From contig NZ_JAGSHX010000006.1 in the NCBI RefSeq assembly GCF_018138715.1, positions 3,720,001 through 3,784,000 on the forward strand: DNA of 64,000 nucleotides. Direction: 5' to 3'. The notes under the pieces were generated by a model, which was given only the letters and a program-made list of their open reading frames with translations, made no database searches and was not told the origin of the DNA. Shown in pieces: positions 35,752-44,921 of the stretch (position 1 is the stretch's first letter; the number at the start of each line of letters is the position of its first letter). Source of the stretch: Streptomyces asiaticus. GTDB taxonomy: Bacteria > Actinomycetota > Actinomycetes > Streptomycetales > Streptomycetaceae. Both the position numbers and the translations under genes were made by a program.

Positions 35752-36000
35752 CGCGGGAAGCCTTCAGGCGATCACATCGAGACCGGCCTCCTCGGCCGCG
35801 CGGGTCGCGGCCGGCGCGGAGTGCGCATACCAGACCGGCACCCGCCGCGGCGCCGCCCCGCGTTCCTCCGGGAATTCCTCCTGGCGGCCGGGCACCCGCA
35901 CGCGCATGCTCATGAGCCGCTGTCCTTTTGCTGCCCTGTCCATCACGATCCGCCTCTTCTCTCGCGTTCGGTCGTCGGGACGGTCGCTGGACGGCCCGGA

Positions 36001-37380
36001 TCAGGCCGGGGGCAGGAGCTTCTTCTGGGGCTTGCCCATGGCGTTGCGGGGCAGGGCCTCCAGGAAGCGCACCTTGCGGGGGCGCTTGTGGACGGAGAGC
36101 TGGGAGGCCACGAAGTCGATCAGCTCCTGTTCACCGATGCCGTCGGCCACGACATACGCGACGATCTCCTGACCCAGGTCCTCGTGCGGGGCGCCGACGA
36201 CGGCGGCCTCGCGGACGGCCGGGTGGTCCAGCAGGGCGTTCTCGACCTCGCCCGCGCCGATGCGGTAGCCGCCGGACTTGATCATGTCGGTGGAGGCGCG
36301 GCCCACGATGCGGTGGAAGCCGTCCGGGTCGATGGCGGCGATGTCGCCCGTGCGGAACCAGCCGTCCTCGGTGTACGAACCGGCCGTGGCCTCGGGGCGG
36401 TTGAGGTAGCCGTCGAAGAGGGTCGGGCCGGTCAGCTGGAGCTCGCCGATCTCGGCGCCCTCCTCGGCGGCGATCCGGGTGCGGATGCCCGAGAGCGGGG
36501 TGCCGACGTAGCCAGGGCGGCGCTCGCCGTCGGCGCGGGTGCTGAGGGTGATGAGGGTCTCGGTCATGCCGTAGCGCTCGATGGGGCGCTGGCCGGTGAG
36601 CCGTTCCAGCTCGCGGAAGACGGGGGCGGGCAGCGGGGCGCTGCCGGAGACCAGCAGCCGGGCCGAGGCCAGGGCGCGGGCGGAGTCCGGGTCCTGGACG
36701 ATGCGGTTCCAGACGGTGGGGACGCCGAAGTAGAGGCTGCCGTTCGCCGCCGCGTACGCCGCCGGGGTCGGCTTGCCGGTGTGGACGAGGCGGCTGCCGG
36801 TGCGGAGTGCGCCGAGGACGCCGAGGACCAGGCCGTGCACATGGAACAGCGGCAGGCCGTGGACCAGGGTGTCGTCCGGCGTCCAGGCCCATGCCTCGGC
36901 CAGCCCGTCCAGGTCGGCGGCCACCGCCCGCCGGGAGATCAGCGCGCCCTTGGGCGCCCCCGTGGTGCCCGAGGTGTAGAGGATGAACGCCGTGGACTCC
37001 GGGTCCGGCTCCGCCTTCGTCCACGCGGCGCGCTCGGTCGGGTCCACCGGGACGGTCTCGACCGGGGCGTCCACGGCCTCCCCGGTGAGCAGCAGGGTGG
37101 CGCCCGAGTCCCGCAGTATGTGGTCGCGTTCGGCCGGACCTGAGTCCGGCGGTACGGGCACCACCGGCACCCCGGCCAGCAGCGCGCCGACCACCGCGAC
37201 CACCGTCTCCGGGGTCGCGGTCGCCCGGACCGCGACGACCGGCGCACCGGCGATACGAGCCGCCACCGCGCCCGCGGCCCCGAGCAGTTCCTCGCGCGAG
37301 AGCGCGCGGCCGCCGATGCTCAGCGCGTCGGGGCGGTCGTCGCCGGGCGATGCGAGGGACGTGAGGAGAGGTGCGGTCAC
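36001..37380 (-). CDS. Acyl-CoA synthetase (MatB-like AMP-forming ligase)
   Basis: This 459-residue ANL-superfamily enzyme has the P-loop FILYTSGTTGAPKGA, LPLFHVHGLVLGV, the A5 motif ERYGMTETL, the A7 Asp in WFRTGDIAAIDPDG, IKSGGYRIGAGEVE and the C-terminal catalytic Lys region ALPRNAMGKPQK. FHVHGLVLG and the overall length match malonyl-CoA synthetases (MatB) and related short acyl-CoA ligases; the acid used is not certain. It starts at the GTG at 37380, preceded by AAGGAG. It stands alone on the minus strand. Confidence 0.9.
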   Translation of the reverse strand: MTAPLLTSLASPGDDRPDALSIGGRALSREELLGAAGAVAARIAGAPVVAVRATATPETVVAVVGALLAGVPVVPVPPDSGPAERDHILRDSGATLLLTGEAVDAPVETVPVDPTERAAWTKAEPDPESTAFILYTSGTTGAPKGALISRRAVAADLDGLAEAWAWTPDDTLVHGLPLFHVHGLVLGVLGALRTGSRLVHTGKPTPAAYAAANGSLYFGVPTVWNRIVQDPDSARALASARLLVSGSAPLPAPVFRELERLTGQRPIERYGMTETLITLSTRADGERRPGYVGTPLSGIRTRIAAEEGAEIGELQLTGPTLFDGYLNRPEATAGSYTEDGWFRTGDIAAIDPDGFHRIVGRASTDMIKSGGYRIGAGEVENALLDHPAVREAAVVGAPHEDLGQEIVAYVVADGIGEQELIDFVASQLSVHKRPRKVRFLEALPRNAMGKPQKKLLPPA

Positions 37381-37439
37381 GGAACTGACTCCTTCCACAG
37401 CGGGCCGGGGGTGCTTCTCCGTCCCGCGCGTCTTCCGGG

Positions 37440-37498
37440 GGGCTGGCTTCGGGGCCTGGTTTCGGGGGCTGGTTTCGGGGGCTGGTTTCGGGGGCTAG
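37440..37498. repeat. 13-base tandem repeat, GGGGGCTGGTTTC
   Basis: About four head-to-tail copies of GGGGGCTGGTTTC, two of them exact, lie between the acyl-CoA synthetase gene and the divergent membrane-protein gene, about 60-120 bases before the first and 40-100 before the second. They fall in the shared promoter region. Confidence 0.85.
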
Positions 37499-37540
37499 CC
37501 CTACCGACAAAGCGTCCCCGCGACCGTACCGTTCCTAAGC

Positions 37541-37978
37541 ATGGACGCCCGTGACCCGGATCTGAATAAGGAACTCGACGCGGCCCTGCAAACCCGTAAG
37601 GAGCTGGGTGCGGAGTACGAGTCGGAGCTGGTCGACTCCTTCATGGAGAAGGTCGAGCAGCGCTTCAACGATACGGCGGACCGCCATGTCCGCCGCCAGC
37701 TCGCCGAACAGCAGATGGCGACGGCCCGCGGCAGCCGCCCGTACGCCACCGGCGCGCCCGCGGACCAGGCCCACGGCCTGGGCGTCGGCGAGCGCTTCGC
37801 CTTCGTCGGGGTCTCCCTGGTGCTGGCCATCCCGCTGTCGGCCATCGGCGTCGTGAACGAGGGCCTGCCGGGCCTGCTGATCACCTGGGCCGGAGTCTTC
37901 GGCGTCAACGCCGTTCATGCCATGGGGGCCTTCTCCCGGCTCCGCCGGGGCCATGGGCAGGAGAAGAGCAGGGACTAG
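37541..37978 (+). CDS. Conserved membrane protein of unknown function
   Basis: This 145-residue protein has a charged, probably coiled N-terminal half (LDAALQTRKELGAEYESELVDSF), a disordered middle and two C-terminal membrane helices (FAFVGVSLVLAIPLSAIGVV and LPGLLITWAGVFGVNAVHAM). Both termini would be cytoplasmic. Proteins of this type are widespread in Streptomyces, but I know no function. It is monocistronic, with a terminator directly after the stop. Confidence 0.82.
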   Translation: MDARDPDLNKELDAALQTRKELGAEYESELVDSFMEKVEQRFNDTADRHVRRQLAEQQMATARGSRPYATGAPADQAHGLGVGERFAFVGVSLVLAIPLSAIGVVNEGLPGLLITWAGVFGVNAVHAMGAFSRLRRGHGQEKSRD

Positions 37979-37987
37979 AGAAGTCTG

Positions 37988-38048
37988 CGCGGGGACCGCC
38001 GCACCCCGGTGACAAGCCACCGAGGGCGGGACGACGGCGGTCCCCGCG
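37988..38048 (+). terminator. Terminator with nested hairpin
   Basis: An outer 13-base stem, CGCGGGGACCGCC (37988-38000) with GGCGGTCCCCGCG (38036-38048), encloses a smaller hairpin around CGGTGACAAGCCACCG. It follows the membrane-protein gene by ten bases. Confidence 0.8.
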
Positions 38049-38259
38049 GGGACGCGGGCCGGGTCAGGGCCGGAATTCCGCGTCCAGGCGACCATGGAGG
38101 TCCGGGAGCCGCTCCGGAGGTCCTGTCGCCTTGTCTCGGGTGTCGGTGTCGTCCTTCCGACGCCCACTAATCTGCCGGAGCTGTGTTAACCCTGTGCTGC
38201 GGGCGCGTGACACGTTCGTACCACTTGCCCGAAGGGGGCGTTGGGGTCCTTACGGGCCC

Positions 38260-39645
38260 TCACTTCGGGCCGTTGGCCAGGTACGCCAGCAGGTCCTGCC
38301 GGCTCACCACACCCTTCGGCTTGCCCTCCACCAGCACGATCGCCGCGTCCGCCGCGCCCAGCACCGCCATCAGGTCCTCGACCGGCTCACCGGAGCCGAC
38401 ATGCGGCAGCGGCGGGCTCATGTGCTTCTCCAGCGGGTCGGTCAGCTCCGCGCGCTTCGCGAACAGGGCGTCCAGCAGCTCGCGTTCCACCACCGAGCCG
38501 ATGACCTCGGCGGCCATCACATCCGGGTGGCCGGCGCCCGGCTTGACGATCGGCATCTGCGAGACGCCGTACTCCCGCAGTACGTCGATGGCCTCGCCCA
38601 CCGTCTCGTCCGGGTGCATATGGACCAGCGAGGGCAGCCCGCCCTCCTTGCCCTGGAGCACATCGCCGACCCGCACCGAGGGGCCGTCCTCCTCGAGGAA
38701 GCCGTAGTCGGCCATCCACTCATCGTTGAAGATCTTGGAGAGATAGCCGCGGCCGCTGTCGGGCAGCAGGACGACCACCACATCGTCCGGGCCGAGCCGC
38801 TCGGCGACCTTCAGCGCGCCCACCACGGCCATCCCGCAGGAGCCGCCGACCAGCAGTCCCTCCTCCTTGGCCAGCCGCCGCGTCATCTGGAAGGCGTCCT
38901 TGTCGGAGACGGCGACGATCTCGTCCGCGACGGTCTGGTCGTACGCGGTCGGCCAGAAGTCCTCGCCGACGCCCTCGATCAGATACGGGCGGCCGGAGCC
39001 GCCGGAGTAGACCGAGCCCTCGGGGTCGGCGCCGATCACCTGGACCCGGCCCTCGCTGGCCTCCTTCAGATAGCGGCCGGTGCCGGAGATCGTGCCGCCG
39101 GTGCCGACGCCCGCCACGAAGTGGGTGATCTTGCCTTCGGTCTGCTCCCACAGCTCGGGGCCGGTGGTCTCGTAGTGGGAGAGCGGGTTGTTCGGGTTGC
39201 TGTACTGGTCGGGCTTCCAGGCGCCCGGCGTCTCGCGGACCAGCCGGTCGGAGACGTTGTAGTACGAGTCGGGGTGCTCGGGGTCCACCGCGGTGGGGCA
39301 GACCACGACCTCGGCGCCGTAGGCCCGCAGCACATTGATCTTGTCCGTGGACACCTTGTCCGGGCAGACGAAGACGCACTTGTAGCCCTTGCGCTGGGCG
39401 ACCATGGCGAGGCCCACACCGGTGTTGCCGGAGGTCGGCTCCACGATGGTGCCGCCCGGCTTCAGCTCCCCGGAGCGCTCGGCGGCCTCTATCATCCGGA
39501 CCGCGATCCGGTCCTTCACCGAGCCGCCGGGGTTGAAGTATTCGACCTTGGCCAGGACGGTCGCCCGGATGCCTTCGGTCACGGTGTTGAGCTTCACCAG
39601 CGGGGTGTTGCCGACCAGCTCAATCATCGATTCGTAGTACTGCAC
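38260..39645 (-). CDS. Cystathionine beta-synthase
   Basis: This enzyme condenses L-serine with homocysteine to cystathionine. The 461-residue protein has the PLP lysine in NPGGSVKDRIAVRM, VEPTSGNTGVGLA, the phosphate loop GVGTGGTISGTGRY, and two C-terminal CBS domains (residues about 335-455, with MHPDETVGEAIDVLREYGVSQ and VGSGEPVEDLMAVLGAADAA) that bind adenosyl ligands in relatives. The presence of the CBS pair separates it from cysteine synthases. It starts at a GTG at 39645 with AGGAG upstream. Confidence 0.93.
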   Translation of the reverse strand: MQYYESMIELVGNTPLVKLNTVTEGIRATVLAKVEYFNPGGSVKDRIAVRMIEAAERSGELKPGGTIVEPTSGNTGVGLAMVAQRKGYKCVFVCPDKVSTDKINVLRAYGAEVVVCPTAVDPEHPDSYYNVSDRLVRETPGAWKPDQYSNPNNPLSHYETTGPELWEQTEGKITHFVAGVGTGGTISGTGRYLKEASEGRVQVIGADPEGSVYSGGSGRPYLIEGVGEDFWPTAYDQTVADEIVAVSDKDAFQMTRRLAKEEGLLVGGSCGMAVVGALKVAERLGPDDVVVVLLPDSGRGYLSKIFNDEWMADYGFLEEDGPSVRVGDVLQGKEGGLPSLVHMHPDETVGEAIDVLREYGVSQMPIVKPGAGHPDVMAAEVIGSVVERELLDALFAKRAELTDPLEKHMSPPLPHVGSGEPVEDLMAVLGAADAAIVLVEGKPKGVVSRQDLLAYLANGPK

Positions 39646-39842
39646 ACCTGCTCCTGGTCCGGTTCCGCGGGATCTCCGCGTCGGGGCGGCCGCCGTCGCG
39701 GGGCCGTGCTGTCAGCTTATTGCGCGCCACCGCCCTCCGGCCGGTGCGTTGGGACGAAGCCTGCACGGGGCAACAAGTTGTTAGCAAGGCGTACAAAGGA
39801 GAAAGAAGCGCGTACGCGTGCGGACGGAGGTGGGCTGGACCC

Positions 39843-40874
39843 ATGTCGATGTCGAGGGCGAGGGTGGCGCGGCGGATCGCCGCCGCGGCGGCGTACGGGG
39901 GCGGCGGGATCGGGCTGCTGGGCGGGGTGACCGCCGTGCTGTTGCTCACTGAGGTGTCCCATGCGAAGCGGGTCGTGGGCGGGTCGGACGACCCGCCTCC
40001 GCGCGCGGACGGGCGATATGGCTTCGCCTTCGCCCGCAGGACCGGCCAGTCACCCTTGCGGCTGGCCTTTCTCGGCGACTCCACGGCCGCCGGGCAGGGC
40101 GTCCACCGCCCTAGTCAGACACCGGGCGCGCTGCTCGCCTCGGGGCTGGCGGCGGTCGCGGAGCGCCCGGTGGACCTGCGGAACGTGGCGCTGCCGGGGG
40201 CACAGTCCAGCGACCTGGAGCGCCAGGTCACGCTGGTGCTGGAGGATCCGGACCTGCTCCCCGACGTATGCGTGATCATGATCGGCGCCAATGACGTCAC
40301 CCGTCGGATGCCGCCCGCCAAATCGGTGCGGCTGCTGTCGGACGCGGTGCGCAGACTGCGCGACAGCGGTTGCGAGGTGATCGTGGGCACCTGTCCCGAC
40401 CTCGGCACGATCGAGCCCGTCTATCAGCCGCTGCGCTGGATCGCGCGGCGGCTGAGCCGACAGCTGGCCGCCGCGCAGACGATCGGGGTGGTCGAGCAGG
40501 GCGGGCGCACGGTCTCGCTGGGCGATCTGCTGGGCCCGGAGTTCGCGGCGAATCCGCGGGAGCTCTTCGGCCCGGACAACTACCACCCCTCGGCGGAGGG
40601 GTACGCCACGGCCGCGATGGCCGTCCTGCCGACCCTGTGCGACTCGCTGGGCCTGTGGCCCGAGGAGGCGCCGGAGACGCTCGACGAGGGCATCCTGCCG
40701 GTCGCCACGGCGGCGGCCGAGGCGGCCGCGGAGGGCGGCACGGAGGTCACCGCGGCCCGCGGCCCCTGGGCCCGTCTGCTGCGCCGCCAGGGCCCCGCCA
40801 CGAAGGAGCCCGCGGCCGTCTCCGGCTCCCCCGACGCACCGTCCCCGACGTCCCCGCCCCCTTCGGGCTGCTGA
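39843..40874 (+). CDS. SGNH-hydrolase (GDSL lipase/esterase) with membrane anchor
   Basis: The protein has 343 residues. A hydrophobic N-terminal segment (about residues 12-36, GGGGIGLLGGVTAVLLL) serves as signal anchor. The SGNH blocks are LAFLGDSTAAGQG with the nucleophile Ser, NVALPGAQS with Gly, CVIMIGANDV with Asn, and GPDNYHPSAEGYA with the catalytic Asp and His. Typical substrates are acyl or acetyl esters on sugars or lipids outside the membrane. The C-terminal 80 residues are low-complexity. ATGs at 39843 and 39849 are both possible starts. Confidence 0.9.
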   Translation: MSMSRARVARRIAAAAAYGGGGIGLLGGVTAVLLLTEVSHAKRVVGGSDDPPPRADGRYGFAFARRTGQSPLRLAFLGDSTAAGQGVHRPSQTPGALLASGLAAVAERPVDLRNVALPGAQSSDLERQVTLVLEDPDLLPDVCVIMIGANDVTRRMPPAKSVRLLSDAVRRLRDSGCEVIVGTCPDLGTIEPVYQPLRWIARRLSRQLAAAQTIGVVEQGGRTVSLGDLLGPEFAANPRELFGPDNYHPSAEGYATAAMAVLPTLCDSLGLWPEEAPETLDEGILPVATAAAEAAAEGGTEVTAARGPWARLLRRQGPATKEPAAVSGSPDAPSPTSPPPSGC

Positions 40875-40967
40875 CCTTGCGCGGGCCCGCCGCCCCGGGG
40901 TGAGGCCCCAGCCGCCCACCCGGGCCCGGCCCGGCGCACCCCTCCGGGTGCGGGCTGATCTACTCGG

Positions 40968-41353
40968 CCAGGTGCGGCTTTCGTCTCGCGCCTTCGGCGC
41001 AATTGAGCATGGGTCGGGGGTGCCGGGCCGGGCCCCCTCCGCCGGGCGCCGGGCCGATGGGCGCGAAGGCCGGCGACGGCTTCCCCGGCTGGGGGCCGGA
41101 GCCGAAACCGGACAGCGGGCGGGGGCCCTCTCAGGGAATCGCTTGATGTATTAGTTGCGCCAGATCAAGCGTTTTGGAGAGGGGGTACCGAACCCCTGCC
41201 GCCCGCAGCCCGGAGGGATCCCGGCCCCCGAGCACGGAAGCCGCCACCGGCCGCCGCCACCACCGGTCCGGCGCCCGGCGGCGCATCCCGGCCCCGGCAC
41301 CCCTGCCCCGCTGCTCAATTGCGCCGAAGGCGCGAGACGGCGCCGCACCCGGG
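40968..41353. repeat. About 385-base imperfect palindrome, copy 2 of the dispersed element
   Basis: The 659-base stretch 40875-41533 holds no gene. Its centre is this palindrome. A 26-base arm beginning TCTCGCGCCTTCGGCGCAAT at 40984-41009 has an exact inverted partner at 41312-41337. Between them the two halves align inverted with only scattered differences. The middle has CGCTTGAT (41140-41147) against ATCAAGCG (41164-41171). The 20-base core at 41150-41169 matches 22867-22886 exactly in inverted orientation. The element could fold into a very long hairpin. Confidence 0.85.
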
Positions 41354-41533
41354 GCGAGCCGCGCAGCCAGACCCCATGCGCGAAAAGGGCGCACCCCAGG
41401 CGAAACCCCGAGTCGCTGAGCGTACGCTTGGAAAAAAGAGTCCGGTGTCACAGCCCGCACCCCGTGACCCTGCCGATACGTACGGGTAACTTCCCTCGGA
41501 GTCCCGCCCGCACCCCGCCCCCCTGGAGCCGTG

Positions 41534-42754
41534 ATGCCCGAAGCAGTGATCGTCTCTGCCGCCCGTTCCCCCATCGGCCGCGCCTTCAAGGGCTCGCTCA
41601 AGGATCTGAGGCCGGACGACCTCACCGCCGAGATCATCCAGGCCGCGCTCGCCAAGGTCCCCGAGCTCGACCCCCGCGAGATCGACGACCTGATGCTCGG
41701 CTGCGGGCTCCCGGGCGGTGAGCAGGGGCACAACCTGGGTCGGATCGTGGCCGTGCAGATGGGGATGGACCACCTCCCCGGCTGTACGATCACCCGCTAC
41801 TGCTCCTCCTCCCTCCAGACCTCGCGGATGGCGCTGCACGCCATCAAGGCGGGCGAGGGCGACGTCTTCATCTCGGCGGGCGTCGAGATGGTCTCGCGGT
41901 CGAAGAAGGGCACCTCGGACGGGCTGCCGGACACCCACAACCCGCTGTTCGCGGAGGCCGAGGCCCGTACGGTCGCGCGCGCCGAGCAGGAGGGCTCCGA
42001 CTGGCACGACCCGCGCGAGGACGACCTGCTGCCCGACCCGTACATCGCGATGGGCCAGACGGCGGAGAACCTGGCCCGGCTCAAGGGGGTCACCCGCGAG
42101 GAGATGGACGAGTTCGGCGTGCGGTCCCAGAACCTCGCCGAGGAGGCCATCAAGAAGGGCTTCTGGGAGCGGGAGATCACCCCGGTGACCACCCCCGACG
42201 GCACGGTCGTCAGCCAGGACGACGGCCCCCGCGCGGGCACCACCCTGGAGGGGGTGCAGGGCCTGAAGCCGGTCTTCCGCCCCGACGGCCGGATCACCGC
42301 GGGCAACTGCTGCCCGCTCAACGACGGCGCCGCGGCGCTGGTGATCATGTCCGACACCAAGGCGCGGGAGCTGGGCGTGACCCCGCTGGCGCGGATCGTG
42401 TCCACCGGCGTCACCGGCCTCTCCCCCGAGATCATGGGCTACGGCCCGGTCGAGGCGTCCAAGCAGGCGCTGGCCCGCGCGGGGATGTCGATCGGCGACA
42501 TCGACCTGGTGGAGATCAACGAGGCGTTCGCCGCGCAGGTCATCCCGTCCTACCGCGACCTGGGCATCGACCTGGACCGTCTCAACGTCAACGGTGGCGC
42601 GATCGCCGTGGGCCACCCCTTCGGCATGACCGGCGCCCGGATCACCGGCACGCTGATCAATTCGCTCCAGTTCCACGACAAGCAGTTCGGCCTGGAGACC
42701 ATGTGCGTCGGCGGCGGCCAGGGCATGGCCATGGTCATCGAGCGCCTGAGCTAG
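41534..42754 (+). CDS. Acetyl-CoA C-acyltransferase (thiolase)
   Basis: This 406-residue thiolase has the acyl-accepting Cys in [10 protein letters not shown], the His in [10 protein letters not shown] and [16 protein letters not shown] regions, and the second catalytic Cys in [17 protein letters not shown] context ([15 protein letters not shown]). It cleaves 3-ketoacyl-CoA in beta-oxidation or condenses acetyl-CoA units. There is no adjacent FadB-type multienzyme gene. It starts at the ATG at 41534 with GGAG five bases upstream; a GTG immediately before is the alternative. A strong terminator follows. Confidence 0.94.
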   Translation: MPEAVIVSAARSPIGRAFKGSLKDLRPDDLTAEIIQAALAKVPELDPREIDDLMLGCGLPGGEQGHNLGRIVAVQMGMDHLPGCTITRYCSSSLQTSRMALHAIKAGEGDVFISAGVEMVSRSKKGTSDGLPDTHNPLFAEAEARTVARAEQEGSDWHDPREDDLLPDPYIAMGQTAENLARLKGVTREEMDEFGVRSQNLAEEAIKKGFWEREITPVTTPDGTVVSQDDGPRAGTTLEGVQGLKPVFRPDGRITAGNCCPLNDGAAALVIMSDTKARELGVTPLARIVSTGVTGLSPEIMGYGPVEASKQALARAGMSIGDIDLVEINEAFAAQVIPSYRDLGIDLDRLNVNGGAIAVGHPFGMTGARITGTLINSLQFHDKQFGLETMCVGGGQGMAMVIERLS

Positions 42755-43059
42755 CAGGTGCCCGGCGGATCGTGACGCCCGCGGCGGGCTGTTCCACGCG
42801 GCCGAGCCGACCCGGGCCCCGCGGCCCCGCCGCGGCGCGTCTGCGACACTGGTTCGATCCGGGCCGTGACCGAATCTCCCCCAGGATGTGACAAAAGTCC
42901 TGGGGGAGAGCCGTCTGCCCAGCTCAGCACCGGTGACCAAAGGCCCGCCCGGTACCGAATTCTGCCCATTTGGTGATGGTATGCACTGACGTCGAGAGGC
43001 GATAAGCCTCAAGCTGAGGTAGGAATTCGGGGGATCTACAGCCAACCGGGAGTACGTCA
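42755..43059 (+). promoter_or_regulatory. Intergenic region with terminator and leader of the 43060 gene
   Basis: This 305-base stretch has no gene. Beyond the hairpin at 42876-42908, the right half (42935-43055) is relatively AT-rich and contains the promoter and leader of the next gene, including a short hairpin-forming stretch GAGGCGATAAGCCTC near 42993-43011. I could not assign -35/-10 boxes. Confidence 0.4.
42876..42908 (+). terminator. Terminator after the thiolase gene
   Basis: A perfect 11-base stem, CTCCCCCAGGA with TCCTGGGGGAG, encloses an 11-base A-rich loop (TGTGACAAAAG). It is 122 bases after the thiolase stop. Confidence 0.8.
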
Positions 43060-43983
43060 GTGAGCCCCACGAGTCTTGTCCTCCTCCTGGCCGCGGTGAC
43101 CGCCACGGCCGTAGGGGCGGCTGCCTTGCACACCGCGCGCGGTGTGCGCCGGCAGATCAGTGAGCTGCGCGCCGAGCTCGCGGCCACCGTGACCGCCGGC
43201 CCCCGGACGGGCGGCGGAGGCGGCGGCGAGGAGGGCGGCCCGACGGTGCCCGCGCCCCGCGCCACCCCGGTCGCCGAGATACGCGCGGCCGTCGCCGACG
43301 CGCTGGCCGAGGAGCGGGAGCGCGAGCTGGCCGAGGCGCGGGCGTTCTGGGCCGCCCAGGAGGCCAGGGACTCCGCCGGAGCGGCCGACGCCCATTCGCT
43401 GCTGAGCGGGCCGGGCGGGTTCGAGGACGCCTCCCAGGACGCGCAGCTCTTCGTGCCTCGCCAGGCAGACCTGGCCGGGCTCGAACCGCTGCTCGGGCTG
43501 GACGCGCTGGGCCCCGACGCCATGGACTCCTATGGGGACCAGGAGCCCGAGGTCGAGTCCGAGGTGGAGCTGGAGCTGGGCGCAGGGGCGGAGCCCGCGG
43601 CCGAGCCCCGGGAGTCGGCCGAGCTGGCGGCGGCCCGCCGTCGCCATCCGTCCCACCCCGACTTCGCCCCGTCGTCACCGGTCGCCGACCACGACCGTAC
43701 GGTGACCCGGCTCACCGAGCTGGCCGACGCCCGCACCCCGCTGTCCGATGTGCGGCCCGGGCCCCTCGGCACCCTCGATGTCTACGTCTTCGCCGACGGC
43801 ACCACGATCTGCATGACCCCGGGCCACCGGGAGACGGCCGAGCGGCTGGCGGACGCGCTGCGCGAGGGCACCGCCCCGGTGCTGCTCGGCGGCTCGGGCG
43901 TCTCCGGTGCTTATGCGCTCACGTTCGGTTGCGGCGAGGAGAACGTGTACGTCCTCGCCGACCGCGTCATCGCCTCGCTGTAA
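43060..43983 (+). CDS. Conserved actinobacterial protein, N-terminal membrane helix, unknown function
   Basis: This 307-residue protein has one N-terminal membrane helix (SLVLLLAAVTATAVGAAAL), then a coiled, acidic region with AVADALAEERERELAEARAFW, a Glu-rich stretch, and a C-terminal globular domain with TLDVYVFADGTTICMTPGH and ALTFGCGEENVYVLADRVI. The final domain suggests binding of a small ligand or partner. I do not know a function. It starts at the GTG at 43060 after GGGAG. It is probably monocistronic. Confidence 0.8.
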   Translation: MSPTSLVLLLAAVTATAVGAAALHTARGVRRQISELRAELAATVTAGPRTGGGGGGEEGGPTVPAPRATPVAEIRAAVADALAEERERELAEARAFWAAQEARDSAGAADAHSLLSGPGGFEDASQDAQLFVPRQADLAGLEPLLGLDALGPDAMDSYGDQEPEVESEVELELGAGAEPAAEPRESAELAAARRRHPSHPDFAPSSPVADHDRTVTRLTELADARTPLSDVRPGPLGTLDVYVFADGTTICMTPGHRETAERLADALREGTAPVLLGGSGVSGAYALTFGCGEENVYVLADRVIASL

Positions 43984-44002
43984 GGGACACAGCTCCCCGG
44001 GG

Positions 44003-44088
44003 CGGGCCCTCGGGCCGCAAGCGGGCTCCTCAGGCCGCAAGGGGACCTCAGACCGCAAGTAGGCCCCGGGCCGCAAGCGGGCCCTCAG
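44003..44088. repeat. Degenerate tandem repeats GGGCCGCAAGCGGGC
   Basis: Four units of about 20 bases built on CAGGCCGCAAGcGGGCcCT lie between the convergent genes ending at 43983 and 44085. Each can form a small hairpin; the array may act as a bidirectional terminator. Confidence 0.7.
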
Positions 44089-44426
44089 ACGCCGCAGCGC
44101 CCCGCCGCCTCCACCACGAGCGCCACCGCCTCGGCGGCCCCCCGCGCCGCCTCGTCGCCCCCGGCGCCGCCCGGCGCACGCTCCAGCGCGTGCACCAAAT
44201 CATGTCCGGCCACCGCCACCTGGTCGGCGACCACGAAAAGCCCCGCGTCGGGCATGATCCGCAGCGGGGTTCCCGGCTCCTCGAGCCGCTGTGCGCGCAC
44301 CGACAATTCCCTGGCCAGGGCCAGCCCTTCGGCCGCCGCGCCCGCGCGCAGCCGGGACTGCGGAAGGGCGCGCAACCGGTCGGCGAGCCGGTCGACGGCG
44401 GTCAGGAGGGGGGAGACATCATCCAC
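44085..44426 (-). CDS. Small conserved helical protein of unknown function
   Basis: This protein of about 113 residues is predicted to be helical: LLTAVDRLADRLRALPQSRL and ALARELSVRAQRLEEPG, then PLRIMPDAGLFVVADQVAVAGHDLVHAL. I start at the GTG at 44426 (VDDVSPLL); a GTG at 44474 would add 16 residues. The family is common in Streptomyces and uncharacterised to my knowledge. It is divergent from the DUF4287 gene. Confidence 0.7.
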   Translation of the reverse strand: MDDVSPLLTAVDRLADRLRALPQSRLRAGAAAEGLALARELSVRAQRLEEPGTPLRIMPDAGLFVVADQVAVAGHDLVHALERAPGGAGGDEAARGAAEAVALVVEAAGRCGV

Positions 44427-44545
44427 GCTCCGAGCGTATGCGCCACTGAGGGACTGTTGCCAACGGGCGAACACTCAGGCACGGTGAGCTGAAGGAAACC
44501 CGGGCTATGGAACCGGGTCCGGCATGGAAGCGTCCGGAGGCGCCG

Positions 44546-44776
44546 ATGTCCCAAATCTTCTCCGACGAGACTCACCGGAACCTACTCTCCCGCATCCCCC
44601 AGTGCACGGGCCGTGAAGTCGCAGACTGGCTGCGCACGGTCGACGAGGGCCCCGCTTTCTTCCGATTCGAGGAGAAGGTCAGCTGGCTGCGCGGCGAGCA
44701 CCAGCTCGCCTACGGCCATGCGAAGGCCATCATCCATGAACACGACTTGAGGCGCGCGGCCCGCAAGCTGCTGTAG
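44546..44776 (+). CDS. DUF4287-family small protein
   Basis: This 76-residue protein contains the DUF4287 core: TGREVADWLRTVDEG, FEEKVSWLRGEHQLAYGHAKAIIHEHDLRRA. The stretch LRGEHQLAYGHAKAII is typical. The function is unknown; relatives are often fused to or near DUF5655 proteins. The ATG at 44546 follows GGAGG by five bases. A very strong terminator follows. Confidence 0.85.
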   Translation: MSQIFSDETHRNLLSRIPQCTGREVADWLRTVDEGPAFFRFEEKVSWLRGEHQLAYGHAKAIIHEHDLRRAARKLL

Positions 44777-44843
44777 CCCGCTGCCCGGAGGCAGAAGCGT
44801 GTATGACAGACCCACCGAACGGAGCGGCTTAAGCCGTACAGGA

Positions 44844-44883
44844 AGAAGGGCCCGCGGAGGTCTTCGCCTCCGCGGGCCCTTCT
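44844..44883. terminator. Perfect 17-base-stem bidirectional terminator
   Basis: AGAAGGGCCCGCGGAGG (44844-44860) pairs perfectly with CCTCCGCGGGCCCTTCT (44867-44883) around a TCTTCG loop. It lies between the convergent DUF4287 and BI-1 genes and has A/T edges on both sides. Confidence 0.92.
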
Positions 44884-44921
44884 ACGTGCTACGCGACGCT
44901 CAGGGGCGCTAGTGCTAGTCG

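Noticed and set aside
35764..35946. 60-codon minus-strand frame next to the TPR remnant
   Set aside because: It has no recognised family and no ribosome site, and lies in decayed DNA. It is probably noncoding.
40984..41337. Short minus-strand frames in both palindromic regions that look similar (RRRLAPSAQLSSGAG and RRRLAPSAPLSMGAG)
   Set aside because: Their similarity reflects the repeated DNA arms, not a conserved protein. There is no ribosome site, and the frames differ in length.
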